DNA from: Ahaetulla prasina
Taxonomy: Eukaryota; Chordata; Lepidosauria; Squamata; Colubridae
Direction of reading: 5' to 3'
Length of the DNA stretch: 64,000 bases
Assembly (NCBI RefSeq): GCF_028640845.1
Contig: NC_080539.1
Span: 191,713,436-191,777,435 of the forward strand
Below the pieces are notes generated by a model that was not told where the DNA came from, made no database searches, and worked only from the letters and a program-made list of their open reading frames with translations. This document shows positions 28,394 through 39,725 of the stretch, piece by piece. A program made the translations under genes and the position numbers. Numbering within the stretch: position 1 is the first letter of the stretch; each line of letters starts with the position of its first letter.

Positions 28394-30347
28394 CCTGACG
28401 AAGCTCCGTGTCCAGGGTGCTTCTGTTTATACAGAACGAGAAGCCGCGACCATCTCTGTGCCAAGATTTATTTTTAAAGAGAACTCAACACAGACAGAAC
28501 CAAGTAGGAGGACTAGCAAGAATTTGCAAGTAATAAATCTTAACTTCAGCTCTTAAATAGCTTTCCTTTGAACTAACTTTCAACTTGAGTGGATTTAAAA
28601 TGGCGTTTGCAATATAAAAAGGAAAGTGAAACTACAAAAGGACAAAGGAAGAGAAGAACATAACAAGCTACTTTTTAAATGGAATGAATAAGAACTGTTA
28701 ATGATTTTTTTTCTTTTTACCTTTTTCTTTATCACAATGTTTAAGAAGAAAAGTTTATTGAATTTTTTTTTCTCTTTTTGATAGATTTTACAGTTTAAGA
28801 ATGGCTCTTAAGCAAACAGAACTAACTACTAAAATCTTGGAAACTTCTTCAGTTCAAATATGGAAAAAAAATTTTTTATAGGAACTTTTGGAGTTATCTT
28901 ATCTTTTCTTAATAAGTTTTTAAACAAGATATTTTTATACCAATATATTAAAGATTGGAAATTCTTTATTGTTAGATGTTAAGCTGATTGGTGAGCAGAT
29001 GGTGGAAAATGTGTAAGATAGAAGACAAGGGGAAGGAGAATGCTTCAGATGTGATTTTGATGGTATTTTTTTTAAAAAAAATATATATATAGGGTTTAAT
29101 TTTTACAACTGACTTATTTTGGGTATAAGGTGTTACTATTTGATATATGTGAGGTATAAAGGAATGGGAAGATGGAATATTGTTTAACTTTTGGAGGACA
29201 GATAGAAAAATTTATGGATGTAATGTTGGTATTTGGTTAAATAGAATTTAATTGTTATAATTGATATATTTTGGATATAAGTTATAATTTTAATAATGTT
29301 ATTTGACAGATGTAAGGTAAATTGAAGAAATATTAATATTAGCAATGTTATTTGATTTATGTAAGTGATATTAAAGATATGAGAAGATAGAATATTGTTT
29401 ATTTTTGGAGATTGGATAAAAATTTAAGAATTTAAGCTGGAAATATGAATTATATTTGGGAGACTGTTTAAGGAAGAAAGGTATATTATAAAAGAATTTC
29501 TGATGAATACTGGAAGATGGAATATCGTCTTGGTCTTGATCGATGAAGATTGGATATTAAAAACTATAAGATTCTGAAGACTTCAGGAGTGGAATGGATT
29601 GATATATATTTGGTGTTAATTGATGAAGATTGGATATTAAAAACTATGTATTTTATTGATGAACTGGAAATACTAATTTAATTGGAAGATTCTGAAGATT
29701 TTAGGAGTGGAATGGACTGATATATAATGGACTGGAAGAAGAATGTACTTTTTTGTTTCTGGAAGGTCTTAGAGAGAGGAGTGACTATGGATTATGATTT
29801 ATGTTGTATTTTAATTTATGATTGTTAATCTTATACCCTGTACTTTGTTCTGGCAAGTCTCGGGGTGGAGGGGGAGGGAGGAAAGGGGAGAGAGGGGGAG
29901 ATGAAGGATCAATGTAAAGGAATGATTGAAGATATGTAATTAAGAAATAGAAATAATTTGAAATGAAATCGGGGCTGCTCAGCTGCCATTTCAGAAGGGA
30001 ATGGAAAGGGAGAGGAGAGAGTGAAGGAAGAAAGTAGGTAGGAAAGAGAGAGGCAGAAAAGGGGGAAAGGAGAGGAAGAAGAAAGGGGAAAGAGAGAGGG
30101 TTAGAAAGGGTGGAAGAGAAAAGTAGGGAAGGAGGAGAGGATGTAGAAAAGCGAAGGAGAGGAAGGATGAAGAAAGTAGAAGAAAGTAGAGAAGGGAGGA
30201 GGAAAGGTTTGTTAAGGAAGGAAGTGGTAGCTGGGCAGGTCCGAATAAGTAACAAATGAAAGTTAATGACTAATGTTGAATAAGAGATTGTATATTGAAT
30301 AGGTTGTTGGAAAATGGAAATAAAACTTTTTTACTAAAAAAAAAAAA
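28394..30347 (+). mobile_element. L1-derived sequence: 5' UTR, ORF1 remnant, 3' UTR
   Basis: AT-rich, purine-biased sequence that ends in AATAAAACTTTTTTAC plus oligo(A), the same tail as the 43-bp insertion at 14898, with a G-rich stretch at 29860-29900 and a purine-rich tract to 30240. Near 28802 an ATG opens MALKQTELTTKILE, possibly the start of a decayed ORF1. About 29100-29740 consists of degenerate internal duplications (GATGAAGATTGGATATTAAA at 29542 and 29622; AGATTCTGAAGA at 29570 and 29684). No RT is present, so it would be a non-autonomous L1 derivative. Confidence 0.5.
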
Positions 30348-30359
30348 GAAGAAAATGGT

Positions 30360-30440
30360 ATATGGTCTCCTGTTTGAGCAAGGAGTTGGATTAGAGGATA
30401 TCCAAGGTGCCTTCCAACTCTGTTATTCTGTATGAGTTCC
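30360..30440 (+). mobile_element. CR1 3' end fragment
   Basis: Short CR1 tail: GGAGTTGGATTAGAGGATAT, then CCTTCCAACTCTGTTATTCTG, the conserved CR1 3' terminus also found at 34310-34378. Coding sequence is absent. Confidence 0.7.
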
Positions 30441-30954
30441 TAATTAGCATTATAAATCAATAGAAGATTTCTACAGAGAAAAAAAATCTGGAACACTACC
30501 TGAAGTAGGAATCCAAGCTGAAACTAAATATCCATTTATATAACTCATACAGAAAAATAAATATAATGATACTGAATAGCACAGAGGAAAGAGAACCAAA
30601 ATTCCTTTGAAATTCCTTACTTATTTCCTCAATTTCTGTTTCTTTGCTTTATTTTTGCTCAAGTTTCTTCCAAATCTCTAGCAGAGGCAAGTTTCTTCCA
30701 AATCTCTAGCAGAGGCTGAAGAGGATCTGGCAATTCCCTGCCTGAAGGTGCAGCTTTTCTACAAATCATGCCTGAAGTTGTAAAATGCCCAACTTTTCTC
30801 TATACCTAACAGAGGGACTGGGATTATCTTTACATGACAGGGAACAGCTGTCACTGGAGGGAATATGGAATGGAAAGCTCTGTGATCTGCACAAGGCAAT
30901 GTCTATGGGGAGTGCCAAAGTTCTGTGTGGGCCAGCAAGGGAACTTTAACAGAT
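30441..30954. other. Unclassified sequence
   Basis: About 500 bp with no gene or element recognised. A short direct duplication of AAGTTTCTTCCAAATCTCTA occurs at about 30661 and 30690. Confidence 0.45.
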
Positions 30955-31665
30955 TAGGAGAGTTGGAAGGGGCTTTATAGGTCATCTAGTCCAACCCCCC
31001 ACTCAAGCAGGAGACCGACCCTACACCATTTCTGATAAATGGCAATCCAATCTCTTCTTGAAAACCTCCAGTGATTAAGCTCCCACAACTTCCAAAGGCA
31101 AGCTGTTCCATTGGTTGATTGTTCTCATTGTCAGAAAGTTCCTCCTTATTTGTAGGTTGAATCTCTCCTTGATCAATTTCCATCCATTATTCCTTGTCTG
31201 ACCTACAGGTGCTTTGGAAAATAGCTTGACCCCCTCCTCTCTGTGGTAGCCCTTCAAATATTGGAAGACTGCTATCATGTCTCCCCTGGTCCTTTTCTTA
31301 ACTAGACTAGCCATGCCTAGTTCCTGTAACTATTCCTCATATGTTTTATTCTCCAGTCCCCTAATCATCCTGGTTGCTCTCCTCTGCACTTTTTCTAGAG
31401 TCTCAACGTCTTTTTTACAGTGTGGTGACCAAAACTGGATGCAGTACTCTAGGTATGGTCTTACTAGGGCTTTATAGAGTGGTATTAGTACCTCACTTGA
31501 TCTTGATTGTATCCCTCTGTTAATGCAGTTTAGGATCTCATTGGCTTTTTTGGCTGCCGCTGCACACTACTGGCTCATATTTAGCTGGTTGTCCACTAAG
31601 ACTCCAAGATTTCTCTCATAGTCACTGCTATTTAGGAACTTCATTCCCCATAGCCTTGTTCAGTT
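30955..31665 (-). mobile_element. CR1 LINE 3' portion, antisense
   Basis: 5'-truncated CR1 on the minus strand. Its 3' end (GATTAGGAGAGTTGGAAGGG on this strand) is at 30955. Coding sequence at 31075-31314 reads MASLVKKRTRGDMIAVFQYL, then [20 protein letters not shown] and TMRTINQWNSLPLEV. Further upstream fragments reach to about 31665 and correspond to the [10 protein letters not shown] region of the CR1 at 33.1 kb. No RT palm remains. Copies face opposite directions 1.5 kb apart. Confidence 0.85.
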
Positions 31666-31987
31666 TTTTTTTTAAATACTATATTAGGCTGGTAATTTAT
31701 TGTGCATAATGTTTTGGACAGGGACACTTTAGGAATAATAAGATATTTTAGGAATAACTGTGACTTCTGTGTGCACAGTATGAATGGTGGCTGAATTTTT
31801 TCCTTTCTTTTTGTTCCTGCTCTATTCTTTCTATCCCATCTCAATGTTGGCCTTCATGCTGAAGGAGCACAACATGCACGTGCTCAGAAAAAAATTGCAC
31901 TGATATATTATGACAGCAAAACCACCCACTTTTTCCTTGTTTTTGTTTTAATTTTTGTTAGCTGCCTTCAGAACATGACAGACAGGA

Positions 31988-32212
31988 TTTATTTATTTAT
32001 TTATTCCATTTTTATCCCACCTTTATTATTTTTGTATAAATAACTCAAGGTGGCAAACATACTTAATACTCCTCCCTTCTTCCCTTTTCCCCACAGAAGA
32101 TGGGTTGGACTGAGCGAGAGTGACTGGCCCAAGCTGGCTTTCACGGGCAAGGCAAGACTTGAATTCACCATCTCTTGTTTTCTAGCCTGGTGCCTTAACC
32201 ACTAGACACCAA
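31988..32212 (-). mobile_element. tRNA-derived SINE (Sauria-SINE type)
   Basis: Minus-strand SINE. The head has a tRNA-like A box (TCTAGTGGTTAAGG) and a B-box-like GAATTCAAGTCT; the body has GAAAGCCAGCTTGGGCCAGT and the tail CCTTGAGTTATTTATACAAA ending in an (ATAA)n run. The tail region resembles that shared by squamate SINEs with BovB LINEs, the likely source of retrotransposition machinery (family knowledge). Not a functional tRNA gene: no cloverleaf beyond the promoter boxes. Confidence 0.7.
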
Positions 32213-33146
32213 TGTTTCACTTCAAATATCAAATACCTCATTTTTAAAAATGGGTATTGTATTTTTTCTGCTATATAACCATCTGCTGATTAATATTTTT
32301 AGCAGTGACCTGATATGCTTATTTCTTTTTTCACCTAAGTGGGTGTATGTATTTGGTTCATTAGTAGTAAAATTTCAAGTCTGGAGGGAATACAGGCTAC
32401 CCCAAGAGGGGTAATGTACAATATATCTCAAGGTCAGGCCTACATCTCTTTGATAAATCTGATATCCAGATCCATCTGTCAGCAGACCTTGTAGGCATTG
32501 GAAACCAGGGAAAATATCTGACTTGTATCCTATCATTTCTTCCAGAATAAAAGTAAGTGGAGATAGCAGTTTCTTGACCTGATTCTGACTAAATGCATCT
32601 GTGTCGTTTAGATCAAGTTTATTTTCCTTCAATAACAATGACTGCCCTAGCACTTGTTCCTGAGAATTGTATTTATAGGTGAAAAGATATTTATTTAGAC
32701 CCCATGTCAATAACTGGAAACTCAGAGGTATATACTCAGTACACCAATGGCTTTCTGTCTTAGAATGCTTACAATTAAGCTTTCTAAAACTAAATGTTCA
32801 GTCATACACTAATATTACAGGTATGCAACAGAACATTTAATACAAATGTATTATGTTACCTAATGAAAAAAGTGGCTAGCTAGCAATATCAAAAGTAAAA
32901 GGAGCTCCAAAATGTGGTCAAACATTTATTTCACCTTCATTGAAAAAAACACTCATAAGGCATCTCACTACTGTTCTCTAGCGAATACTTTTTAATGTTT
33001 CAAGAGGAAGAGGGAAGCTGTAATTGGACTAATGTTCAAAGGTCTTTTCTGAGTATGCCCCTGTAAAATTAAAACTGCAACTCTGCTGCATTATGCTGCA
33101 CTTTACAGCTCTTTGATGGGAATCATCATTTTTACAGTCAGAACCA
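32213..33146. other. Unclassified sequence
   Basis: About 930 bp of ordinary AT-rich DNA. The 111-residue open frame on the minus strand at 32375-32710 shows no motif I can name and no neighbours that would support it as a gene. Confidence 0.45.
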
Positions 33147-34378
33147 AAATAGATCATGCCAGACTAATCTTATCGCATTCTTTGACAAAATGACAAAATT
33201 AGTAGACCAGAGGAATGCTGTTGATATAATTTACTTGGACTTCAGTAAAGCATTTGATAAAGTAGACCATAACCTACTACTAGATAAGGTAGAAAAATGT
33301 GGGTTAGACAGCACCACCACCAGATGGATTCATAACTGGCTGACCAACCGCACTCAACGTGTAGTCCTCAACGGAACTACATCCACATGGAGGGAAGTAT
33401 GCAGTGGAGTACCCCAAGACTCTGTTTTAGGCCCAGTACTCTTCAACATCTTCATCAATGACTTGGACAAGGGAATAGATGGAGAACTCATCAAATTTGC
33501 AGATGACACCAAGCTGGCAGGAATAGCCAACACTCCAGAAGATAGGCTCAAATTACAGAAAGATCTTGACAAACTTGAACATTGGGCGCTATCTAACAAA
33601 ATGAAATTCAACAGTGAAAAAAGTAAGGTTCTACATTTAGGCAAAAAAACCCAAAATGCACCGGTACCGTATATGTGGTACCTTGCTCAATAGTAGTACC
33701 TGTGAGAGGGATCTTGGAGTCCTAGTGGATAACCATTTAGATATGAGCCAGCAGTGTGCAGCAGCTGCTAAAAAAGCCAACACAGTTCTGGGCTGCATAA
33801 ACAGAGGGATAGAATCAAGATCACGTGAAGTGTTAGTGCCACTTTATAATGCCTTGGTAAGGCCACACTTGGAATATTGCTTCCAGTTTTGGTCGCCACG
33901 ATGTAAAAAAGACGTTGAGACTCTAGAAAGAGTGCAGAGAAGAGCAACAAAGATGATTAGGGGACTGGAGGCTAAAACATATGAAGAACGGTTGCAGGAA
34001 CTGGGTATGTCTAGTTTAATAAAAAGAAGGACTAGGGGAGACATGATAGTAGTGTTCCAATATCTCAGGGGTTGCCACAAAGAAGAGGAAGTCGGGCTGT
34101 TCTCCAAAGCACCTGAGGGTAGAACAAGAAGCAATGGGTGGAAACTGATCAAAGAAAGAAGCAACTTAGAACTAAGGAGAAATTTCCTGACAGTTAGAAC
34201 AATTAATAAGTAGAACGACTTGCCTGCAGAAGTTGTGAATGCTCCAACACTGGAAATTTTTAAGAAAATGTTGGATAACCATCTGACTGAGATGGTGTAG
34301 GGTTTCCTGCCTAGACAGGGGGTTGGACTAGAAGGCCTCCAAGGTCCTTCCAACTCTGTTGTTATGTTATGTTATAGT
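33147..34378 (+). mobile_element. CR1 LINE, 5' truncated, with 3' tail
   Basis: Well-preserved CR1-clade element from just before RT motif A to its own 3' terminus (CCTTCCAACTCTGTTGTTATG plus two more TTATG-like repeats at 34362-34376). It lacks the endonuclease and the first RT motifs. Preservation suggests a fairly recent insertion compared with the antisense copy at 30955. Confidence 0.88.
33190..34300 (+). pseudogene. CR1 reverse transcriptase
   Basis: Two frames. 33190-33693: IIYLDFSKAFDKVDHNLLLD (motif A), GVPQDSVLGPVLFNIFINDL (relatives have GVPQGS) and catalytic LIKFADDTKLAG with both aspartates. A frameshift at about 33650 moves the rest to 33656-34213: [56 protein letters not shown], then [17 protein letters not shown] tryptophan codon has become TAG at about 34211 (TINK then stop, instead of TINKWNDLP). 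Inactive, but only about two disabling changes in the retained part. Confidence 0.9.
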
Positions 34379-35109
34379 GCGGTAGTCCTGCCTGTATTAT
34401 ACAATATATTGTCATCCCCCTTCCTTTTATTTTAAAGATATCTAAGAACAATATTGTGGCTCTTTTCCTTCTCCACCATCACCTCTAATTTTAGTTTAAT
34501 TTTAATTTCAGTTTCTTTGGGAAACAAAATAACATGGAGATACTCTTCTTTGGTGACTTGTCCCTTTCCCCCTTTTATATGTTATCTTTTCCTTTGAATC
34601 TGCATTATTAATGTCCCCATCACTATTTCATTCACAAAATCTCCTTATTTGAATAGACTCTGTTAAGAGTATTGTGTGTAGAATTTCTTCTGCTTATTTT
34701 TACCCAGCAACAACAACAAAAAAATCATTTCCTTGGATTTCTTTGTAGAAGAGAAGTGCAATCCCCTTATATTTCTGTCCTTTTGAATAAATTGTATGCT
34801 TGCTTTGTAATATGCCAATCATGGAACAGCCTGCTAGATCACTATCAAATTTTTGTTTCCATTCTGGTTTGATCTAATTTATGTTTATTTTTTATACTCA
34901 ATAGTGTTAACTCCTGTTAACAGCCCAGATAACTTACTGTGTGACTCTGTGGTCTGTCTTATATGACTTATACTTAAGTATCAGCTGCTTGCTTGATGGA
35001 CAATCAATAAATTCCACAGAACATTGTTTTCCAATTAGCAGCTAATCAAGATAGAATCTTTTCATTGCATAGATTGAAAGCATAGGCAGAGTACACAACT
35101 CATATGGTT
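34379..35109. other. Unclassified sequence
   Basis: About 730 bp, AT-rich, with no recognisable repeat or gene. Confidence 0.45.
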
Positions 35110-35285
35110 ATTTTTTTTTTTAATTTATTTTATTTTGTCACAACATCATACAAAAAGATTATATAGTATATACACATATAAACATATATAGGAAGAAGAA
35201 AAGAAAAACAATAGGACAGGAACGGTAGGCACGTTTGTGCGCTTATGCACGCCCCTTATCCTCCTCTCTTCCTTATCTACTTCCT
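35110..35285 (-). mobile_element. 3' end of an unresolved LINE, antisense
   Basis: Poly(T) at 35110-35122 (the element's tail), then TTTTGTCACAACATCATACA and GGAAGAAGAAAAGAAAAACA, ending near GCGCTTATGCACGCCCCTTA. The same 3' sequence precedes the coding LINE at 60752-62104. Strongly 5' truncated. Confidence 0.75.
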
Positions 35286-35396
35286 ATATATCAGCCTGTA
35301 CATGAACTGTATACAGTTCATAAACTGAGATTTCCAGAGACTGCTGGAGAGAGCAGACATGCAGAAGTGAGACTCTCCTGAAAAATCTAATCCTAA

Positions 35397-35432
35397 AACA
35401 AACAAACAAACAAACAAACAAACAACAACAAC
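35397..35432. repeat. (AAAC)n microsatellite
   Basis: About seven AAAC units followed by a few AAC units. No association with an element tail is visible. Confidence 0.85.
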
Positions 35433-35539
35433 CCAAACATGCACAGAATTGCAACCACAGAGGGGAAAAACCTGAATGGAGGAAAAGATTGGACTTGGAG
35501 AGAAGAGAAATCTTGGCAGTCAAACTTTTATTTGGATGC

Positions 35540-35729
35540 TGTTAGATTCGGGCAATAACGAGGCAGGAGACCAGGATAGTGACAACAGCTCTTTACTATA
35601 TGGTGAACCCAGCAGCCCGGGCTGGGAAAACCCTCTCTTTATATACAGTTTAGCCAGAGGCTTCATCCAATCAGCAACGTGCTTTTTCCCACTCAGTTTT
35701 CCCTCCACAACTCTTAAAGATACATTACA
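35540..35729 (-). repeat. 3' LTR of the Mag-like Gypsy
   Basis: 190 bp, starting TGTTAGATTCGGG and ending ACATTACA on the plus strand. It differs from the partner at 39825-40014 at two positions (A/G in the ACTAT(A/G)TGGT and TTCCC(A/G)CTC contexts). It contains the TATATAAAGA box on the minus strand. Confidence 0.95.
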
Positions 35730-35742
35730 CTCCTTCCCTCCC
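35730..35742 (-). other. Polypurine tract
   Basis: On the minus strand GGGAGGGAAGGAG lies immediately upstream of the 3' LTR, the expected position of the plus-strand primer. Confidence 0.75.
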
Positions 35743-35780
35743 AGAGAACACTTTACCAATATTTACATAGAATTAACATC

Positions 35781-36245
35781 TTATTTTTCAACGTAATCAC
35801 GCAAGTAGACTGGGCGTCTCCTGACTCTTTCGGACCTGCGCAATTCATTTTCTGGGAGTGAGTCGAGCTGACCGGAGGGACTGTTTGTTCCTCTCAGCTC
35901 CTCCTCTAGGCCATCCGGCCCTGGATTATTTGCAGAGTCGTCCCTGCTGTTTTCAGGAGGAACCGGTTGGCGTCGCTGGATCTCCTGGAACTCAGATAAG
36001 TCCCGCGTTTGCCCCGGGTTTGAGTCAGCTGTGGATTCCAACATGGTATAGTCAGGGTCTGTTTCGTCTGATTCTGATTTACCGGTTATGCGTTTCCTTA
36101 TTTGGTCTATGTGGCGCTTCCATACCCGGCCATCCTCTATCTCTACTAGATATGATTTTGGTCCTGTTATCTCTAGGATTTTTCCTGCTAACCAGGTCGG
36201 GCCCTCGCTGTAGTTGTGTGCCCACACTAGGTCGCCTACTGCCAT
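35781..36245 (-). pseudogene. pol: Mag-like Gypsy integrase C-terminus
   Basis: Open frame of 154 residues reading GDLVWAHNYSEGPTWLAGKI, then TGPKSYLVEIEDGRVWKRHI and DQIRKR, followed by a low-complexity acidic tail ending SERVRRRPVYLRDYVEK and a stop near the 3' LTR. This is the SH3-like C-terminal domain of integrase, which binds DNA, and its natural end. The frame is open but is disconnected from the catalytic core by shifts near 36.25-36.40 kb. Confidence 0.82.
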
Positions 36246-36900
36246 CCCTCTTGTTTTACCGCAGCCCTTTGTAACCGTCTGGTGTGTAGTTTGGGTTTAA
36301 ACGGTCTAGTGGGCACCTAAGCTTCCGACCCATTAATAGCTCTGCCGGCTGCGCCAGTTGTTACACAGGGGTTCTGTGTTGGACTGCTAAGAATGTATCG
36401 ATTTTTGTTTGCCAATCGCCTGGCCTGATTCTGGACAACGCTTCCTTTGCGCCCGAACGAAACATTCTGCAAGGCCGTTCGTCGCAGGGTGGAAAGGCGC
36501 CGAGAGGACATGCCGGATGCCCTCCTCTGCCAAGTATCCCTCAAACTGGGTTGCCGTGAATTGCGGGCCGTTATCGGAGACTAAAGTGTCAGGCAACCCG
36601 TGGGTTACGAATAGGTGCCGTAGGACTGAAATCACGGCCTCGGCTGTCATGGATCTCATGAGAATGATTTCCAGCCATTTGGAGTAGGCATCGACTACTA
36701 CCAGAAAGGTTTGGCCGTGGAAGGGGCCGGCAAAATCGATATGGATCCTAGACCAAGGGCCCTGGGGTCTCTCCCACTCCCGAATCGGGGCCGTTGGGGG
36801 TAGCGGTCTGATTCCTGGCAGGCCTGGCATTTCCTACCCTTTCAGCAATTTCCGTGTCCATTAAGGGCCACCACATAGCTTCTCGCTAGACCCTTCATTC
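36246..36900 (-). pseudogene. pol: Mag-like Gypsy integrase core
   Basis: Catalytic core at 36387-36830: SRIHIDFAGPFHGQTFLVVV (first aspartate), HGLPDTLVSDNGPQFTATQF (second aspartate) and FHPATNGLAECFVRA (glutamate), so the D-D-E triad is complete. Downstream pieces continue at 36317-36544 in another frame. The zinc-binding N-terminus at 36830-36900 is shifted (the HPGIVRMK region). In the family this enzyme inserts the DNA copy; here it is split across at least two frameshifts. Confidence 0.85.
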
Positions 36901-38271
36901 TCACGATCCCTGGGTGGCCTTCGTGAAGGAGATCCAATACCTTTTCCTCAATTTCTCCGGGATCACCACTGATCCCCCATAGCAGGCACCCCTTGAGCTG
37001 AGAGTTCCCACGCTTTTTACAAATTCTTTAAACGCCGCCCGCGCAGCGGGCCAACCTCTTTGTACCCAACCAATTACAGTCCTTATTGTAATGTCCTTGT
37101 ACGAAGCCCGAGCCCCCTCTTTGGATGTGACTGGGCCAGAGTCCAAAGAGTCAATTAGCAGAATTGGTGTCCCCGGAGTGGGGTCTTCGATAGTCTCTGG
37201 TAACAGGCATCTGCTCAGGGCGTCTGCATGCCCTAATTCCTTCCCTGGCCGGTGTAGTAGTTTGTAAGAATACGCTGCTAGAAAGATAGTCCATCTGGTC
37301 AGTCTGGGCGAAAGCGCCACGGGCGTTGGGCGGTCGCCTGCCAACAGGCCCAGCAAGGGTCTATGGTCCGTGATGATTTCGAAATCACGACCAAATACAT
37401 ATTCATGGAATTTCTTTACTCCTGAGACTATAGCCAAGGCTTCCTTATCAAGCTGGCTATAATTCCTTTCAGTTGATGACATGGTTCGGGAGTAGTATGC
37501 GATAGGGGCTTCTGTGCCATTTGGCAACCTGTGGCTGAGCACACCCCCCACCCCATAGGGAGATGCATCGCAGCTTAACACTAATGGCAGCGTGCCATTG
37601 TATTGGATAAGGAGGCTATCACTCGATAGGAGATTCTTTACCCCTTCGAATGCCCTAGCTTCCGCCTTTCCCCAAGACCATGCAGCCGTCTTTGCTAGTA
37701 GTTTATGAAGCGGCTCGGCTACTGTTGCCTTATTTCTCAAGAATACCGCGTAGAAATTGACCAGATCTAAGAATGCCTGCAACTCCGTTTTGTTCTTTGG
37801 AATCGGGGCCTTCCTGATGGCCCGTACCTTGCTTTCAGTGGGGTGAATCCCTTTTCTGTCTATCCGGTAGCCTAGGAATTCCACAGATTCAACCCCGATC
37901 TGGCATTTGTTCAGTTTAACTGTGAGACCGGCAGACCGGAAAATGCCCAAAACTTTTCGCAGCCTTACCCCTAATTCCTCTAGATTCTCAGCGGATACCA
38001 GTACATCGTCAAAGTATGGTACCACCCCTGGTAGTCCCTGCAATAGCCGCTCCATTAGGTTCTGAAATAACCCTGGAGCCACACTAACCCCAAACTGTAA
38101 CCGGGTACACTTAAAAGCCCCTCTGTGAGTCACAATTGTCTGCGCTTCGGCTGTGCTGCTATCTACGGGCAGCTGTTGATAGGCTTGGGCCAAGTCTAGC
38201 TTGGCAAAACTTGCCCTTGCCCCATTGAGTGCAGTAAGTGCTGTACCACCGGACGGGTAAGCACTTTGCAA
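36901..38271 (-). pseudogene. pol: Mag-like Gypsy RT and RNase H
   Basis: 456-residue uninterrupted frame. RT: FAKLDLAQAYQQLPVD (motif A), KCTRLQFGVSVAPGLFQNLM (motif B) and VVPYFDDVLVSA (catalytic FDD). Connection: GYRIDRKGIHPTESKVRAI. RNase H: LVLSCDASPYGVGGVLSH (first aspartate), YSQLDKEALAIVSGVKKFH (glutamate), FEIITDHRPLLGLLAG (second aspartate) and GHADALSRCLL (final aspartate). All key residues of both enzymes are present. The first RT residues are in another frame upstream of 38271, and the 3' end runs into the integrase zinc domain before shifting. Confidence 0.92.
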
Positions 38272-38830
38272 CGCTTTGTTGCGTTGCCTTATAGTCAGCG
38301 CAACCGGACCGACCCGTCCGGTTTGACTGGGTGACTATAGGGTCTCCCACTTAGCATGGTCAACTGGCACTAGAATTCCTGGTTTACTAGCTTGTCCAGT
38401 TCCCGGTCAATCCTGGGCTTTAGGGCTAACGGGACCCTCCTAGCCTTTAGACGGATAGGGGCAACTTGGGGTCTAAGTTAAAGAAATAGGGGTCCCGTGT
38501 ACTTGCCCAGGCAGTCTCTGAAAACGCCCCAAATTCCTTCATGAGTGCGTCTTTGAGGTTGACTTGTTTTCTGAAGATTCCAGTCACTCCCATGCCCAAT
38601 GCTTGGAACCAATCCAGTCCCAACAAGCTTGGCAGGGTCCCATCGACTATGGTGATGGGCAGAGTTTTCTTGTATTGTCCATACTCGGGACGTTACCTCG
38701 AACAGGGATGCGATTTCCTTGGTAGTCTTGTACCTTTTTCAGCTTGCGCTATGATGGCGGTAAGGCTTTCAGGGTGTCCCAGGACATGATCATGATCGCT
38801 GAGCCGGTGTCCACCTCAATCGGCACGGCA
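38272..38830 (-). pseudogene. pol: Mag-like Gypsy protease and RT lead-in
   Basis: Protease active site at about 38790-38825, VPIEVDTGSAIMIMSW, with the DTG triad intact. Between 38270 and 38750 the remaining protease flap and the start of RT are spread over several frames with stops. The stop at 38749 after LKALPPS follows directly on the DTG region, probably a frameshift product rather than a programmed site. Confidence 0.75.
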
Positions 38831-39725
38831 CCCCTCAATCTTTGCTTTGTGAAGATTTTTTCTAGGCGTGTTGTTGCGTGACCCACTCTCACGACAGTCT
38901 GATTCAACTTCGCCTTTTTGAATTGACCAATCACGGGCTGCCGCTGCCCCGCGCTCTGGTTGGTCAGTTTGAATTTTTGGCGGGAAGGTTGGGGTGCTCG
39001 ACAGACCTGTGCTAGGTGCCCCTTCCTTTCGCACCGCCGACAAGTGGCATCCTTAAATCTGCATTGTTGTCGTTGGTGTTGCCCTCCGCAACTCGCGCAG
39101 TCACCCCGGTCTTCTTTCTCCGGCCTCCCGGTGTGGAAGACTCCTTCCTCCTCCTCACCGTCCGACTCGGCCTGGACCTCTTCATTGTGGACCGGGGTTG
39201 ATTTCGCACCAGCCGTTGGTGCGACCTGCTTTTGTAGGGTTTCCGCCGCTTGGGTAGACATCTCATTAGCCCTGGCTTCCAAGGTGTTTGCCAGCGTCAA
39301 GTTGCTTTTGGACAGCAGCCGCCGTCGCAAACGGATGTCCCTGACCCCACGAATGAGTTGCTCCAGCAATGCCTCTTCCAGGTCTCGGAACTCGCAATGG
39401 TTCGTGGCTTTCCTCAGGGCTGCCATGTATACGCTGATGGACTCGCCCTCTTGCTGCCTACGCTCCCTGAATTCGTACCGTTGCACATACTTGGACGGCG
39501 TTGGTGCATAATGGGCTTTCAATAGGGTCTGTAGAGTCTGCCACGGCACCGATTGTACCGGCGTTGGCTCCGCCAACGATTCTGCGGTGTCGAAAACCTC
39601 TGGACCGCAGTGTCTGAGACTCCTTGGAGTTCGTTCGCCTCGAGGAAACACTCGAAACGAGCCATGTATGACCCCCATTTCTCCTTAGCTGGGTCGAATG
39701 GCGCTGGCGGTGTGTAGCTGGACAT
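38749..39725 (-). pseudogene. gag: Mag-like Gypsy gag
   Basis: Starts at ATG 39725 (MSSYTPPAPFDPAKEKWGSY, then MARFECFLEANEL), 100 bp after the 5' LTR, and shifts frame near 39600. The capsid continues as TLQTLLKAHYAPTPSKYVQR and YEFRERRQQEGESISVYMAA. Two zinc knuckles follow: CASCGGQHQRQQC and CRRCERKGHLAQVC. The same frame runs on into protease, so gag and pro may be fused. Gag forms the particle shell and packages the RNA. One visible frameshift disables it. Confidence 0.88.

Larger units (their letters stand above)
22663..30347 (+). mobile_element. Candidate 7.7-kb composite insertion (L1 carrying L2)
   Basis: The 11-mer GAAGAAAATGG occurs at 22652-22662 and at 30348-30358, the second copy directly after an L1-type oligo(A) tail. 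This is what an L1 target-site duplication spanning the whole block would look like. Under that reading L1 5' sequence starts near 22663, was interrupted by the L2, and resumes at about 28394. An A-rich 11-mer match can occur by chance, so this is a proposal, not a firm boundary. Confidence 0.35.

Noticed and set aside
29785..30255. 156-residue minus-strand open frame rich in serine, proline, leucine and phenylalanine.
   Set aside because: It is the complement of a purine-rich L1 3' region; composition explains the open frame.
32160..32212. tRNA-like sequence considered as a tRNA gene.
   Set aside because: Only A and B promoter boxes are tRNA-like; no acceptor stem or anticodon arm pairs, and the body and tail are those of a SINE.
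34360..34378. TTATG repeats considered an independent microsatellite.
   Set aside because: They are the normal 3' terminus of the CR1 element ending there.
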